This document shows positions 1-11,800 of a stretch of DNA of 64,000 nt, in pieces. The position numbers and the translations under genes are program-made. Below the pieces are notes generated by a model that saw only the letters and a program-made list of their open reading frames with translations, had not been told where the DNA came from and made no database searches. The stretch is from positions 4,588,001 to 4,652,000 of the forward strand of contig NC_090951.1 of assembly GCF_040807025.1 (NCBI RefSeq). The letters are read 5' to 3'. Numbering within the stretch: the stretch's first letter is position 1; the number at the start of each line of letters is the position of its first letter. This DNA comes from Struthio camelus. Its lineage: Eukaryota; Chordata; Aves; Struthioniformes; Struthionidae.

Positions 1-2013
1 GAGGCTGCTGCAAGGGCTCCCAACGTAAATAAAACCAACAAGAAGCTGCTTGACTACCTGGCACCGTCCCTAGCTGCTAAGAACCCATATGTCTGTAGAC
101 AATACACGGATTCTCCTTCTGGCTTTGGGCCCATCCATGCTGGGATTTATATGGGCCTCTGCAGAGCTTTCTTGTACAGTATCTGCACCAGGCAGATTTT
201 TCCTTGGCCCGCTTAGAAAGATTTTATGGCCCCATATGCTAAACATTCAGGGCCTGGAATAGGAAGAAAATCTACTCCACCCTATTTTTTCCCCCCATAA
301 AATTGTCTGGAAGAGAAAGGCTGGGCTGAGCTTGCTGCACAGATTTCTTGCTTCCCAGCGAGACATGGAGGCTCTGCTTGTGCAACCTGACCTGCGTGGT
401 TGGAGTCCTTTCTTGCCGTGGTGTCTCACAGCAGCTGGAAGGTGTGCCAAGGACACGGTGGCTTGCACTGCAAAACTGGGACCTCTGCTACTCAGGCAAA
501 AAGTGAAGCGTATTTTAGATGGGTATATTGGAGAGCCCTACGTAAACTTTGCTTTGCATGTCATGTTCAATGATTTAAGAGGCAAAGCAAAGACTCTGTG
601 GTTACTGTTGTGTCGAGAGAGTGATAAAGATAAATGGCATCATTGTTTTTGTTATCCGCAGGCCGCTGGTGACTCTGGGGTGAATACAAAGGCTAGAATT
701 CACTCGCAGGGCTTGCTGCTGCTGTAAGGAGCTTGGGGATGGGGGGAAGAGAGGCGAAAAGGAAGTGGAGGAGGCAAAATGAAGATGCTTGTCAGTAAAG
801 CGAGGGCTCGAGCGCCAGAGATCTGCACTGTGCCTTAGGCACACACACAACTGTTCTGCAGTTCACTTGAAAGGAATTAGAAAATGGTATGCGTGAGAGG
901 AGAGAAACCAGGGACTTCCCCACCCCCAAAAGCAAGAGGCTCCTAAGGGCAGAAGGAAAAACTGGTGCTAGACTAGAAATTGCGATGCCTGTCGGCAGTG
1001 CTGTTAGCCATTTGAACCCAAGACCTTACAGTCCTGGTGCTTGGTAGGAGCCAATTTTGCTATGATTCACACTGTGCAGGTGATAGTTGTGTCAAATAAA
1101 GACCACTGCTTGGTTTAGCTAACATGAACAGTTAAATCAGTTGCGAGTTGTTGTGTATTCTGGCTGTTTCAGAGGAAACAGAAAAGGAGCGAACTCTGGA
1201 CAAGGTGTCCTCTGAGCTGAAAAGTGCTGCTGTTGATCCTGGGTGTCTAATCTCCAGGTCTGAGATGTGGAGTATCTCCTGTCTTCTGCCTTGATGACAC
1301 AGGAAGCAGCAGATGGTTTCACCTGTCTCTAAAATACTTATATGGCTTCCTGCATCTCAGGATCTGAGCCCTGAACAAGTCTTTACAAATCTTAACCCCA
1401 GAGAGCTGAAAGAGTTAATTTAGGGTGATGAGTGAGGCTATGACTGAAGAAGAGTCAAGCGGGATATTAAAATCAGGATTCTCAGGCAGCAAACTCACCC
1501 GAAGCACCTTCTCCCCTTGGGGTCAGGCTTGACCCATCAGAGTGGGTAAGAGTCAGTGCAAAGAACCATTCAAGCCCCTGACAGTGCTTGCCGATGGAAA
1601 GGAATAAGGTAAAGAGTTATTTATAGTAGTGACCTAGATTGCACTGAGAAGGTAGAAATCTGGCACAAGAGGTGGCCCAGTCAGCTAAGAGGATATTTAA
1701 GAGTGGCAGAACATGCTGGGAATATAACCCATCTGGCCAACTGATATCACTCTGCTAAGGGGAAGCTGTTGAAACCTTCCAAGGTGTTGGTTGGTACTGA
1801 AACCTTCCATTGATCTTGGCAGAAAATAGTGGCTGATGCCCATCATCACCTTGGAATCATCTGGATGACTGCTTAATTGAGAAGACATTTGAGTCATTAT
1901 AATTATTTTGTGTTGCATGTAATTTAGTTCTCCTTTGTTCATGCGTGAGGGCACATGCAGTTTTAATTTCAGAATCGCCTTGAATCTGCAGACTGGGCAG
2001 TGAAGGAAACTCT

Positions 2014-2033
2014 CCCCCCCCCCCCCCCCCCCC
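2014..2033. repeat. Poly-C tract (20 bases)
   Basis: An uninterrupted run of 20 C inside the COTL1 intron. Together with the run at 2486-2500 it is one of several long C or G homopolymers in the window. Confidence 0.95.
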
Positions 2034-2485
2034 GGTTTATAAAATGCACACATTTTTCATGGAATCACTATCAGAAAGGATTTTATGGACCCGCCTCAGT
2101 TTTCCCTAAAGTCAAGGCAAAGGCCAGTACTCTAGTTACATAGTCCTGGAAAACCTGTGTTTCCTGAGATGGGGCAGACTTCTTAAACCTCTTAGCATGT
2201 AGAAAAGAAATCGAAAAGGCTCAGCTCAAAAATCATATGAAGCACACCTCAATGAGCACCAAATCATTGGTGGAAATCGTCTTAGCAAGAACTGAGCTTT
2301 CCAAAGATCTCACACAGGATATTTGCAAGTAGGACATGTCTATTGATTTATCAGCTGAGTTGTCTTCAGAATAACACTCCTTCCACTTTGGCTGCAGCCT
2401 TGTAAGCATGACCAAATTTGATGTTTTGGGGTTTTTGCCTCTTCGTTTCCTACCTCAGAAAGGATCTTCTCCAAAACAAACACTT

Positions 2486-2500
2486 CCCCCCCCCCCCCCC
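2486..2500. repeat. Poly-C tract (15 bases)
   Basis: An uninterrupted run of 15 C inside the COTL1 intron. Confidence 0.95.
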
Positions 2501-3979
2501 AAACCCTGCTAAGACATGGACAAGTGCAAGTTCTATCTCTCTGGACTCCAGAGAACCGGACTTTGCAAGTGTGGAGCAAAATGGTGCTGGGAAGCCACTG
2601 TTGTTTCCTAGGACTTCTTCTAGGTGCTGATAAACAAAAACAGAGCAGATAGGGCTTCTCGTAGCTGCTGTAAGCTTTCTTTTTTTTTTTTTTTCCCTAA
2701 GCAACTCGTCAGTACTGAGGATTTCCTGCAGTGTGAAACAGGATCAGCTGCAGCCTGGGAGACCGGCATGGGGGAGGGAGCTGCTCTGCTCTCCCTTCCA
2801 TTTTTCCACCGCATGAAAGAGGTGGCGAGGCTCTTTCAAGCTGAAGCCTTCTCCACCCCCACCCCCCCTTACCCAGCTGTGATCCCAAATTAAGGCGCTT
2901 GAGATGCTGCCAAATAAAGAGCTCTCCCGTGGCTCAGTCTGAAACCAATTAGAAACCCCCCCCCGGTCACGTTTGTGCCGGGGCTGTTCCAGCGCTGGGG
3001 AGACCCAAACAAGACGGCTGCTTCTCTCCCAAAGCAGCCTCTCGTTCTGCCAGGCTGCCTCCGTGGCCTGTTGGCTGCTCGCTACCCGTTGCTGCTTTCC
3101 GGACACATTGCAGCCAGACAGTTGGGATTTTATTCATTTTTGTCAGCCATGTGTCCCTGGCCGTGCAGAACGCAGTGGATCCTAGGGCTTTCATGCTGTC
3201 TAAAATCTCTGTGGGTTGGAGGGAGAAGGGAAAGACACATGAACTGTCTTCAGTTGTGGTTAGGAAGGGAAGAAAATGTGAAAGCAAGAAGCAAATGTGC
3301 CTCTTTGCTTAAAAGTCTGTGTACACACATGCCTGCCACCCTTGCTTTGAGGCAGGAGAGACGGCTCCTCCCAAGGCACGAGTCCTTTGCCGCAGTGACA
3401 GTGTAGTGACAGGGATCTTCAAGGCACTGTGGGAGCCCGTTCGCAGTCATCTGTTCTGGGAAAGGTCTTCTCTGTTCACAAAGTCCCCATCACATAACAG
3501 CATGCTGCCTGGGACTTGTGCAGCTAACCTAAGTTGCAAAGAGAGTGCAAATAGCTAGATAGCTGCCCTGCGGTTTCCCAGAATATATAATAAAGTGTGT
3601 CCTTAAAGGTCAGCTAGTTCGGAGGAGGGGCCAGGAAATCTGCCGAAGTATGCTTATTTACTCCTTTTTACCTAGTGTTTAGGAAACTTGACCTAACCTA
3701 GCCTATGCATGTATCTCCAGGAAGAGCTGTTGCATGGGACAGGATTAGGTCTTGCAGCCAGTGAGCACAGAAGCAGACACAAAACACGTCTACAAACTAA
3801 GTCTTGTGTTTCACCATCACTATAGTCTTCTCCCATCCACAGCTTTCTGGTTATCATCGCTATCATAGTAGATAAAGGTATGCAGCTTATACAGCCGGGG
3901 AAGCCAGATAACCCCTCTTAACATGAGTACGTGGACAAGTATGCCAGTTTCTGACATGCTTTTTCTTTATCTCTTGCAG

Positions 3980-4090
3980 AACTTTGCCAAAGAATTTGTG
4001 ATCAGTGACCACAAAGAGCTGGATGAGGATTACATCAAGAACGAGCTGAAGAAAGCAGGGGGGGCTAACTATGACGCACAGACTGAGTAA
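3980..4090 (+). CDS. COTL1: COTL1 terminal coding exon (coactosin-like F-actin-binding protein, C-terminal 36 residues)
   Basis: The exon opens in phase 0 right after the acceptor ending at 3979. It encodes 36 residues beginning NFAKEFVISDHKEL and ending KKAGGANYDAQTE, followed by TAA at 4088-4090. This is the C-terminus of coactosin-like protein, a small ADF-homology protein of about 142 residues. It binds F-actin and 5-lipoxygenase in the cytosol, and in the family this piece carries the last part of the ADF-H fold plus the short charged tail. From memory, the human protein differs by a few conservative changes (for example RKELEEDF against HKELDEDY here), as expected for an orthologue in another vertebrate class. 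The exon is too short for ordinary ORF calling and was recognised by translation. The reading frame is intact. A run of seven G codes for Gly-Gly near the end and could attract indel errors. Confidence 0.95.
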   Translation, partial: NFAKEFVISDHKELDEDYIKNELKKAGGANYDAQTE

Positions 4091-4671
4091 ACGCACTAAC
4101 CTCCTGGCACCACCACCTGGATCTCAAAGGGAGGGGAAAGGCACAACAAACTAACACAACTGAGAGATGAGGCAACTGCAAGGCACCCACCTTTGCGTGC
4201 GTGCACCCAAGAGCTCCCTTTCTTTGCATACGGCAGACTTTTATTTTCCGTTCCATCTAACGAAACCTCCCTCTCTGGGGTTCTGTTTCTTCCCCCCCAT
4301 TTTTTACTCATAACTCTGTCCACGCTCTCGCATCTGTGGAATTTAGGTTCGGCTCTGCTTTGGTCTGTATTCAGCATTGTGTTTGTAGAGGCTTGCCACT
4401 GTGTCCTTCTTCGTATGTGTGTATGTTTTAGTTGGGCTCAACCTGGCCTTTGAGGGGATGAAGATTCTGGGAGAGTTGTGTATCATCTGGAGTATTTTTA
4501 ATGTTTTTAATTTGTTCTCATTGATATTCTCGGGAATAATACTTTTGATCTTCTGGGCTCAGATCAACATGAGTTGACTTCACCGAAACTTTGATTAAAT
4601 TGCCTAAGCTTAATGTCCAGCTGAGATAATGTTACTTAACAGCTTCAAAACAAAGCAAACAAAAAACTCTG

Positions 4672-4687
4672 AATAAATGGGAATAAA
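4672..4687 (+). terminator. Proximal double poly(A) signal of COTL1
   Basis: There are two AATAAA hexamers ten bases apart (4672-4677 and 4682-4687). They are followed at about 4715-4735 by a GT-rich stretch (ttgctatgctgtgtgctgc) of the kind that binds CstF. Confidence 0.55.
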
Positions 4688-5153
4688 TTTGCCTTAAAAA
4701 TTGCTTGACAGTTGCTATGCTGTGTGCTGCATCTCCACCCCTCCCTCTTAAAAACTAGATCCAACATGATTTGAATGTGGAGTTTTTGTTGTTTTTTGAA
4801 GTTATCATGGCACAGTAAACGGGGTGGGGGGGGGATTAGAAACGTCTGGACATTTGTTCACTATTTTGTGTACGTTGGTCTCTGGGTTTGTATTTGACTT
4901 CCCTAGCGCTGGGGCTCAGGAGGAGAAATTGAAATGCGTAGATATCCTTTTTAAATGTCTGCAAAAATAGCAGCTGCTGAATCCTAGCAGCCTTCTCTGC
5001 CTCCCCCCCCTCCTTTTTTTTTTTGCGGTTGAACAGGTCTTCAGTTGTTTGGGGCCTTTGGGCAGTGAACCACCCTGCAGGGATGCAGCAGGGCAGCTCT
5101 CTCCCAGGCTGGGGAGAGCATTCAACAGCTTGTTGGTACCAAACTGTTTGGTT

Positions 5154-5166
5154 GGGGGGGGGGGGG
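5154..5166. repeat. Poly-G tract (13 bases)
   Basis: A run of 13 G in the distal part of the COTL1 3' UTR. If the distal poly(A) site is used, the run would be transcribed as a G-tract. Confidence 0.9.
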
Positions 5167-5268
5167 TTCTTTGTATGGCTTTTTCTTCCATCAAGGTAAT
5201 TGTCCCCAGAGTTATGTGTAGGGGAAAATCATGTTGTACTGGGGCTTGGGAGTCAGTGCTGTAAACCC

Positions 5269-5282
5269 ATTAAAGAAATAAA
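5269..5282 (+). terminator. Distal poly(A) signal of COTL1
   Basis: An ATTAAA variant (about 5269) overlaps closely with a canonical AATAAA at 5277-5282. T-rich and GT-rich sequence follows from 5283 to 5330. This is the last strong signal before the intergenic region. Confidence 0.5.
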
Positions 5283-5300
5283 TGTTTTTCAAGAACAGTT

Positions 5301-8039
5301 CTCAGCGACTCTGTTGTTCTTTTACCCTCTCGTCGACAATAAGACTCTGTATTTAGGAGCTCTCTTAACCCTGGGGGTAAGGCTCTGAGCTTTTGCAGTC
5401 TTGGTGCCATCAGGAGAATTAAACGCTGGCTTAAATGTAAAATGATCTTGGTGCCTGCAGCCCTTGTCTGCGCTTCTCCACACTGAATGGCAGAGGTGAC
5501 CACAGTGCATCTGACACAGTTTTTTTTTTTTAAGCAGCTCTATGTCTAAATTTCGAGTGCCAAAACGCCGAGTGGGAATTGTAATTAGGTCGAAGAGAAT
5601 TTCACTCCCATGTACAGTAAATGTAGAGAGGTCAGGAACAGATTTGGGAGCGAAAACACTTTTGCGATGAAGTTTTGCAGCTTCCTTCGCAGGCTTACAC
5701 GGAGGGTTACAATTCTGGGAGTAACCGTCCTAAAATTTGCCCCAAAGGGTTATTTTTGCAAGACTGACAGCAGGGACAGGCATAGCTAATGGGAAAGAGC
5801 TTTGCAGAGGGCCTGAGATGCTCTAAGGCTTCGTCTTATCACTGCAGTGACCACGATAAACTTTTATTTGACAGCTTATGCAGAAAGACTGAGGTCTCCA
5901 TCTGGTTTGTGTGTGCGGCAGCTGTATCAGAGGCAGCTGGGGTGTGAGGTTTAACGCACTGCTCAAGAAGAGCAAAATGGCTTTCTCGGCCTCTCTCAGC
6001 AGGACAAAATGGGGAGCTCGTGCTGCCTGTGCTGCGCCGGCTCCGGGGACGGAGGAAGTGCCCTGGCCTCCCCCGCGGCTGCTTTGCTCTCATCAGCCAG
6101 CCCAGGCCTCCCCAAGAGTCTTTTACTAAAGGCTTTCTGAAAATCTTCCAAAGACTTTCTAAATTTTTTCTGAAGATGTGCCTTCTCCAGGCGTGCCTGT
6201 CCCATGGCCTGTGCGACAGCGGCACGTCCCTGCCCCGTGCCCAGGGCTCCCGGCGTCACGCGGTGGGAGAGGCTCGAGGGCAACACGCGGGCTCTGCCTC
6301 GCCTCTCGCGTTCTCCCCTGACTCCCTGCAGCCATTTAGTGGTTTGCAATGGGACTCCCAAGTACTCCTACGAGATAACCATCCCATTTGCTCTTAATCA
6401 CTCCAGTTTCCAAGCCGTACAAGATGCTCTATTTCCTCTTTAAATTGCCTTTATAATGTACTGGCATATGCAGTCCCATTCGGCCGCGGGCAGATCATGC
6501 TTGCAGCCTCTAGCACAGTGCTTGCACGAGCGACGTTTGAGCCACACAGGCAAAATGAAGAAGAGAAGGAATTCTTCATTCGTGATAGGATATCAGGACA
6601 AATCCTCACCGAAAAATCAAACCTAACAAATGATACTAACAACAGACAATTTGTGACTTTTTTTTTTTTCCGTTTCTGGCCTCAATCTCATCTTCTCGGG
6701 CTAGCGAATGACACCATCTTGCTAATGCTCAGAAGACGTTTGTAGGGAAAATAAAACAGGAGGAGCTTTTTGAAAAGCATTTGCTGCTGCTTCAGTCTGC
6801 AGCTTCCCTGGAGAGCGGCTGGGTCCGGTCGGAAAATCTCACCGCGGCGTTCTCGTTTGCCCAGTCCCCTTCTTCCTACCCCGCAGCAGCCTACGCGGCC
6901 AAGCCCGCGCTGGTCGAACTCTCGGTGGAGAGTAAGATTATCTCTGTCGCAAAGGGTGCCTGGGAAACACCCTGTCCCACCGCAGGTGAAGGCAACGGCC
7001 CAGCTGGCGGGGCAAAAGGTCTTTGAAAAATTAAACCCTTCCCTCCCTCTCTGCTCGTCACTCCTGTAAGAGAGATCTGAATTACAAATTAAACGGCTGA
7101 GTTTTTAAGATGTTGATGATGCCTCAGCATTATCAAGTGGTCTTTTCTTCCTCAGGAGGGTGACTTTATTGGCATTAAGTCAAATCCTTCTCGGGTTTGT
7201 AATACGAGCAGCTCAGCAAGTCACCTGGTATAACTCATATAATCTGCTCTGCAGACTAAAACTTGTCTCCAGGGTCTGCTGTTGCTTGGCTGGAAAAGTA
7301 TTTACCCCACAGTGTTCGCATGCATTAGCCTTCCTTGGTAATAATTAAGAATGCAAGAAAAGATAGACAAAAAAGAAGCGGAAGAAAGACTGGGACATGA
7401 AGAGTAAAAGCACAGCACCAATTATTTCTGGTTCATTTGAGATCTTACACTTGGCATATCACAGCAGCACAATAGAAATCGGAAATTGGCTATTTAAAGA
7501 CTAGAGGTCTCGTAGAGCTACCTCGCTATCAACTCTCAGCATATTCGTGCTGCTGGATGTCTGCAAGCGCCTGATCGCTGGTCGCACCTAGCAGGGACTG
7601 CAGTATGGGCTGGTTTTTGTGCCCCGAGTAGTGGAGGGAAAGACGGAACTAATAATACCTCGTTTTTCTATAATACTTTGCATAAGGAGGTCGCAGAGTG
7701 TTTCACAAAGATTAGTATGAGCCAGACTGCACTATCCTTCCTGGAGCGCAATACCTTTGTTTTGAAAAGGGCCTTTTATCAAGAGATGGAAGCATAAACC
7801 CTGGCCAGTGTGTTACAGGGCCCCACAGCCCAGCCCTGGGACTTAGCCTCTTAACATATGCATTCCTCACCTTATCAGAGCAACGCTGATAACGCTCCCG
7901 CCGGGGATTTATGCTAATGACTGTATGAAGCACGGATTTTTTTTTTACGCGTCTCTCTGTATTTTTTATAAATTCAGGTGCCCCGTTTTGCCACCGTTTA
8001 GTATCCAAAGCCCCCGGTTTTTGCCTTAGCAACCTTCTC
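5301..8039. other. Intergenic sequence just downstream of COTL1
   Basis: No exon was recognised. CpG density rises in patches around 6000-6300 and 6800-7020, but the ORFs there overlap on both strands and match no family I know. Around 7856-7920 several binding-site-like words cluster: CATATGCAT, TTATCAG, GATAACG and TTTATGCTAATGA. They are of POU and GATA type and lie just before the CpG island at 8.04 kb, so this could be part of a regulatory element. Confidence 0.5.
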
Positions 8040-8830
8040 ACGGGGCTTTAAAGACCTGCCGCTGCACAACGGCTTTTTGCGGGAGCCTGCGAAGGGCTGC
8101 TATCACGTCGGCGCCGGAGGCTGCAGGCTCCCAGGGCGGGTTGCAGCCTCCACGGGGCTCTGCAAAGCCGGGGGGAGCGTCGGCTGGGGCGGCAGCGTGC
8201 TGGGGACCAGGTCTGGCCAAGGAGCGGGCTGAAACACTCTCTCTGTGCGTGTTTTTATAGACTGCTGTCCCAAAGACCGCATAATGCCAGATTACCGGCT
8301 GGTGCTAAGTAGGCTCGGCTGTACGGACCCCCGGGGTGACCTAATCCCTGCAGCCTGCCCCGTTGCAGCTATTCAGCATCAAAGCGCCAGAGAAGCTGGA
8401 GAGACGGGGCGAAGGGGAGCTGCAGGACGCTTTTTTGCGCCTTACGGTATCAGCCTGGGCCCGGAAAGACGCACCGCGTAGCCGCCGTCCGTCCAGGCGT
8501 GACGACTGCTGCCGACTGCCCGGCCTCGGCCGCGGCGGACGGGCTCCCGCTCGCCCCTCGCGCAGGGGCGGCCGGTGCTGGGGTGGACGCGGGGAGCTGC
8601 GGTGGAGCGTCATACCTCTTTACCGAGCTACGGAGCCGGATGCTCCCCGCTCCACCCCCGAACCTCAGGCTTTTGGGGCCGCTCCGGCGTGGAACGGGGG
8701 CCGGTGTGACAACGCAGCCCCACTCGAAAGCTGGGCTCTACAGCAAAATGAGGCGAAACACCGAAAGCGATGGTTCAATTACAGCGTGATGAACCGTGTA
8801 TTGCTCGGTGGGCACGAGTGCAAGAAAAGA
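8040..8830. promoter_or_regulatory. Orphan CpG island
   Basis: About 0.8 kb is clearly enriched in G+C and CpG compared with its flanks, most strongly at 8480-8620 (repeated CGGCCGCGGCGG-type text and several GGGCGG-like boxes). A + strand ORF of 238 codons runs from 8363 to 9079, but open frames also occur on the other strand and in other frames. That is usual for CpG islands, and the translation matches no family I recognise. The island could be the promoter of an unannotated noncoding transcript, an alternative promoter or an enhancer-type island. No gene is assigned. Confidence 0.6.
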
Positions 8831-11800
8831 GCGTTCATAGCCTACTCGGGCCTTGGTCCCTGCGGGGGTACAGTCTTTCCTGGTGCGATTTGCAAACACG
8901 CTGGCAATCCGTATGCTAAAAACATGGTCTCTTCAACTGCCACAGACCTGGCAGCAGCCAGCCTCGCTCGTGGTACGAGGCTGACTCACTTGCTTAGGTT
9001 TATCAGCGCTGGCAAACAAAGAGAAACCTTGCAATATATTTCACCTTTCTTTCCTCTCCCTCATCTAAATGTCCAGTAAGGTTTTTTCATTAACCTTAAG
9101 ACATCTTCAGAGTGGAAGAGCGCTTCCGTGCAAACACAGCTGAAGGGGAACAAACAGCATCTGCTCTGCAAATATTAAATACGGGCAGTAGATGAATAGA
9201 CTTATCTCCTTTATCACGATTAGCCACATTGCTGCCTTGTAATTTTGGCCTATCACTCAACAGAAACTGTAATCAGGATGTAATACATCCTATTGGCACA
9301 TTACAGCAATGCAGCTGTTCAAGGCAGCAGCTGATCCAGTCTGCAACCTTAAACCAGGTTTAAACTAGGTTTTATTACACCCAGGGCAAGGTTCCAATGA
9401 GTATACCGGCAAAACGTCTGAAAAATAATAAAGGTTGAATCTTGGCCCGCTGAAGTTAATTCTGACGTTGGCTTCAACAGGAGGAAGAGTTTCACCAAAG
9501 TGGCAAATCGGGCAGGTCGCAGAGGTGGCCTCAGTGAAGTCAGAGACTCGGAGAGCGAAGGAGCCGTGGGGGCAACGTCCCCAGGCGACGGGGCAAATGC
9601 TGGGCTCTCGCATGGATTTCCAGGCTACGACGGACGAAGAAAAGTTTCTTGTAAGAAAATTGTTATATAGAATTTGACTGCAAGACACAAAGGGCTTGAA
9701 AGGTGCTGTGATAAGACTTGAACTGTTAGCTTAGTTCCATGCGGAAGGTAGCAACAAAGGGTGTGTTAGCACCCCAAAGAACAAGTAAAGTGCAGGAGCA
9801 GTATTCAACCGAAAATTTCAGTGTTTCAATTTTGTTTTGTTCCAAAGCAAAATGACAACAAAAGGTGTCACAATGCTTGCAGAGCCGAAATCTTCCAAAA
9901 AAGCCTTCAAGTTCTATTCAGAAAATTATTAGTATTTTTCAAAAAATGTATCAGAGCTCTTTATCATAAAATGATATTCATGCTATAAAGTGGCAAACTA
10001 TTCTGTTATTTGTATGTTATTAAAAGCATTTGAGAATGACTACTAAGAATAGACAGAAGCACTATATTCTTTTGTAGATCAAAAGTGATTCTTTTTTTAT
10101 TTTGGAATGAAATGGTTTTAAATTTTTAACTGTGTAACAGTAGTCACTGCACCACCTAGATAAGTAGCTGTGTTCAGTATCCTTGGCTTGGATGTCATCA
10201 CATACCATATTCTGTTTGCAAATGTTTGACTTTTTCTCCAAACACCTTCCGTTCAGGTGGAATTACAGCGTTAGTGAAAAGCATTTCCGACGTCAACACA
10301 AAAAACTTCCAGAAGTATAAATAATTCCTTTCTCCTTTAAACTATCTATTTTCCAAGAAGCATCTTGCATCTAGCTATATCTTTTTTCTAGCACACTTCA
10401 GCAAGCTTTCTGGAGAAATTTTTATGCTTCAAGAGTTGCACTGCTACTGCGTTAATACAGATGTAATTATGGAGTGGTTTGACAGAGAATCTCAATCATG
10501 ACCGGTATAGAGTAGTACAGCTTATATCAGAGCTGTAAATCAAAGACACTACAAAATTTATTATCTTCATCTCTCTTCATCTCTCCTACAGGCTAGGAAC
10601 CTGTCAGATGAAAACATACATCTGCAAGATGTCCCTTCTTGCAGCCAGCTTCTCACTTACTCTTCCAGTTCATGCTTGTTTCTGAGAACTCTCTGCCAAC
10701 ATTTCATTTTCCTCTTATACTACAGATAGTTAATGCCTTAAGTGCTTGGAAAGATAAACATTGTCTTTAAGCAGTACAATCTCCTGATCAGTTTATCTGA
10801 GGATTATTACACGTGTGCATAGAAGAGTCAGTCATAAATTGAGTACACTTTTGCCCCAGTTGGTGATTTATTTGCAACCAGTGGGATGGCATATTCCAAG
10901 AAGAATCATGAAACTGGGACACAGAGGAGATTTGATCAACAATTTTAATCAGTTAACAAAAGTCACTGTGACTGGGCATCAAGCTATAAGAACTTGAGCC
11001 ACATTACCTGCTGCTGGGGGTGAAGAGAGAAGAGGATGTTTGGCTGGAGGATGAACTGCCTGGTATCTTGCAGCTGACCATAGCGTAACATAACAAGAAT
11101 CAGTGGCTAAAGGCTGAAGACAGACAAATTCAAACAACTAACTAGGCGCTTTTATTTTTATAAGTGAAGGTGAATAACCTCTAGAATAAGCAGTCAAGGG
11201 AATTGGCTGATTCTCCATTTCTTCCCCCGCACGAAGAAGAATGCTTGCTTTCTGGAAGAGAGACTTGAGTGTCGCAAATTATTGGGCTCAAAAAGAGCAG
11301 GAATATAATTGTCTGTTGTAGATGAGATTAGAGCTAATGTACTCTTCTGACCTTAAACTCCAAGCACCTTCACTCTCTCAGGTACAACGATATGAAAACT
11401 GATTCAACGCGCATCTTCACGGAACTCAGATGTGTTTGCAGGCATAAGGCATGAACGCGCCAGCCCTGCTCTAGCCTGAGTGCAGCAACACCGCCAGCAG
11501 CTGAAACAGTCATGCCTTAAAGTGTTACAGCTGGATGCAAAGACAAAAACTGTCTGCCACAGCCCTAAGTTTTTCAGCCTTGAAAAAGATATACAAGCTT
11601 TTGTTTGCATTAGCAATCTTTCTTCCTTTCAGCACCATTTTGAATAGATTATGTTGTCTGAAGAAGGGTTTATGACTTATGCCAAATGCTACTTTCAGTA
11701 CAGCCAGAAAAGCTGAAGGCTTCCAGTGGGAAAAGAATGTAAGAACTGATGTGGAATTAAATTAAACCAGCAAAAGTTCATCCTCTTAAATCCAAAGCAG

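Larger units (their letters stand above)
1..3979 (+). other. COTL1: COTL1 last intron (3' part)
   Basis: This is intronic sequence ending in a pyrimidine-rich tract and an AG splice acceptor (ctcttgcag at 3971-3979) directly before the recognisable last COTL1 exon. The preceding COTL1 exon, which in the family carries the SKFALITW region of the ADF-H domain, is not in the window, so the intron starts upstream of position 1. I see no coding exon here. The ORFs are short, overlap on both strands and look like nothing known. The stretch holds long poly-C tracts at 2014-2033 and 2486-2500 and a poly-T run near 2680-2694, and is otherwise ordinary. Confidence 0.8.
4091..5300 (+). other. COTL1: COTL1 3' untranslated region (approximate end)
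   Basis: The sequence directly follows the COTL1 stop codon and has no coding potential. Its end is set by poly(A) signals, either the pair at 4672-4687 (UTR about 0.6 kb) or the later one at 5277-5282 (UTR about 1.2 kb). Mammalian COTL1 has a UTR near 1 kb, which favours use of the distal site, but both could be used. A 13-base G run at 5154-5166 lies inside the longer form. Confidence 0.65.

Noticed and set aside
8363..9079. A 238-codon open frame on the + strand
   Set aside because: The open length is explained by CpG-island composition. There is no recognisable domain, and overlapping ORFs exist on both strands. It is kept only as a test under the orphan island.
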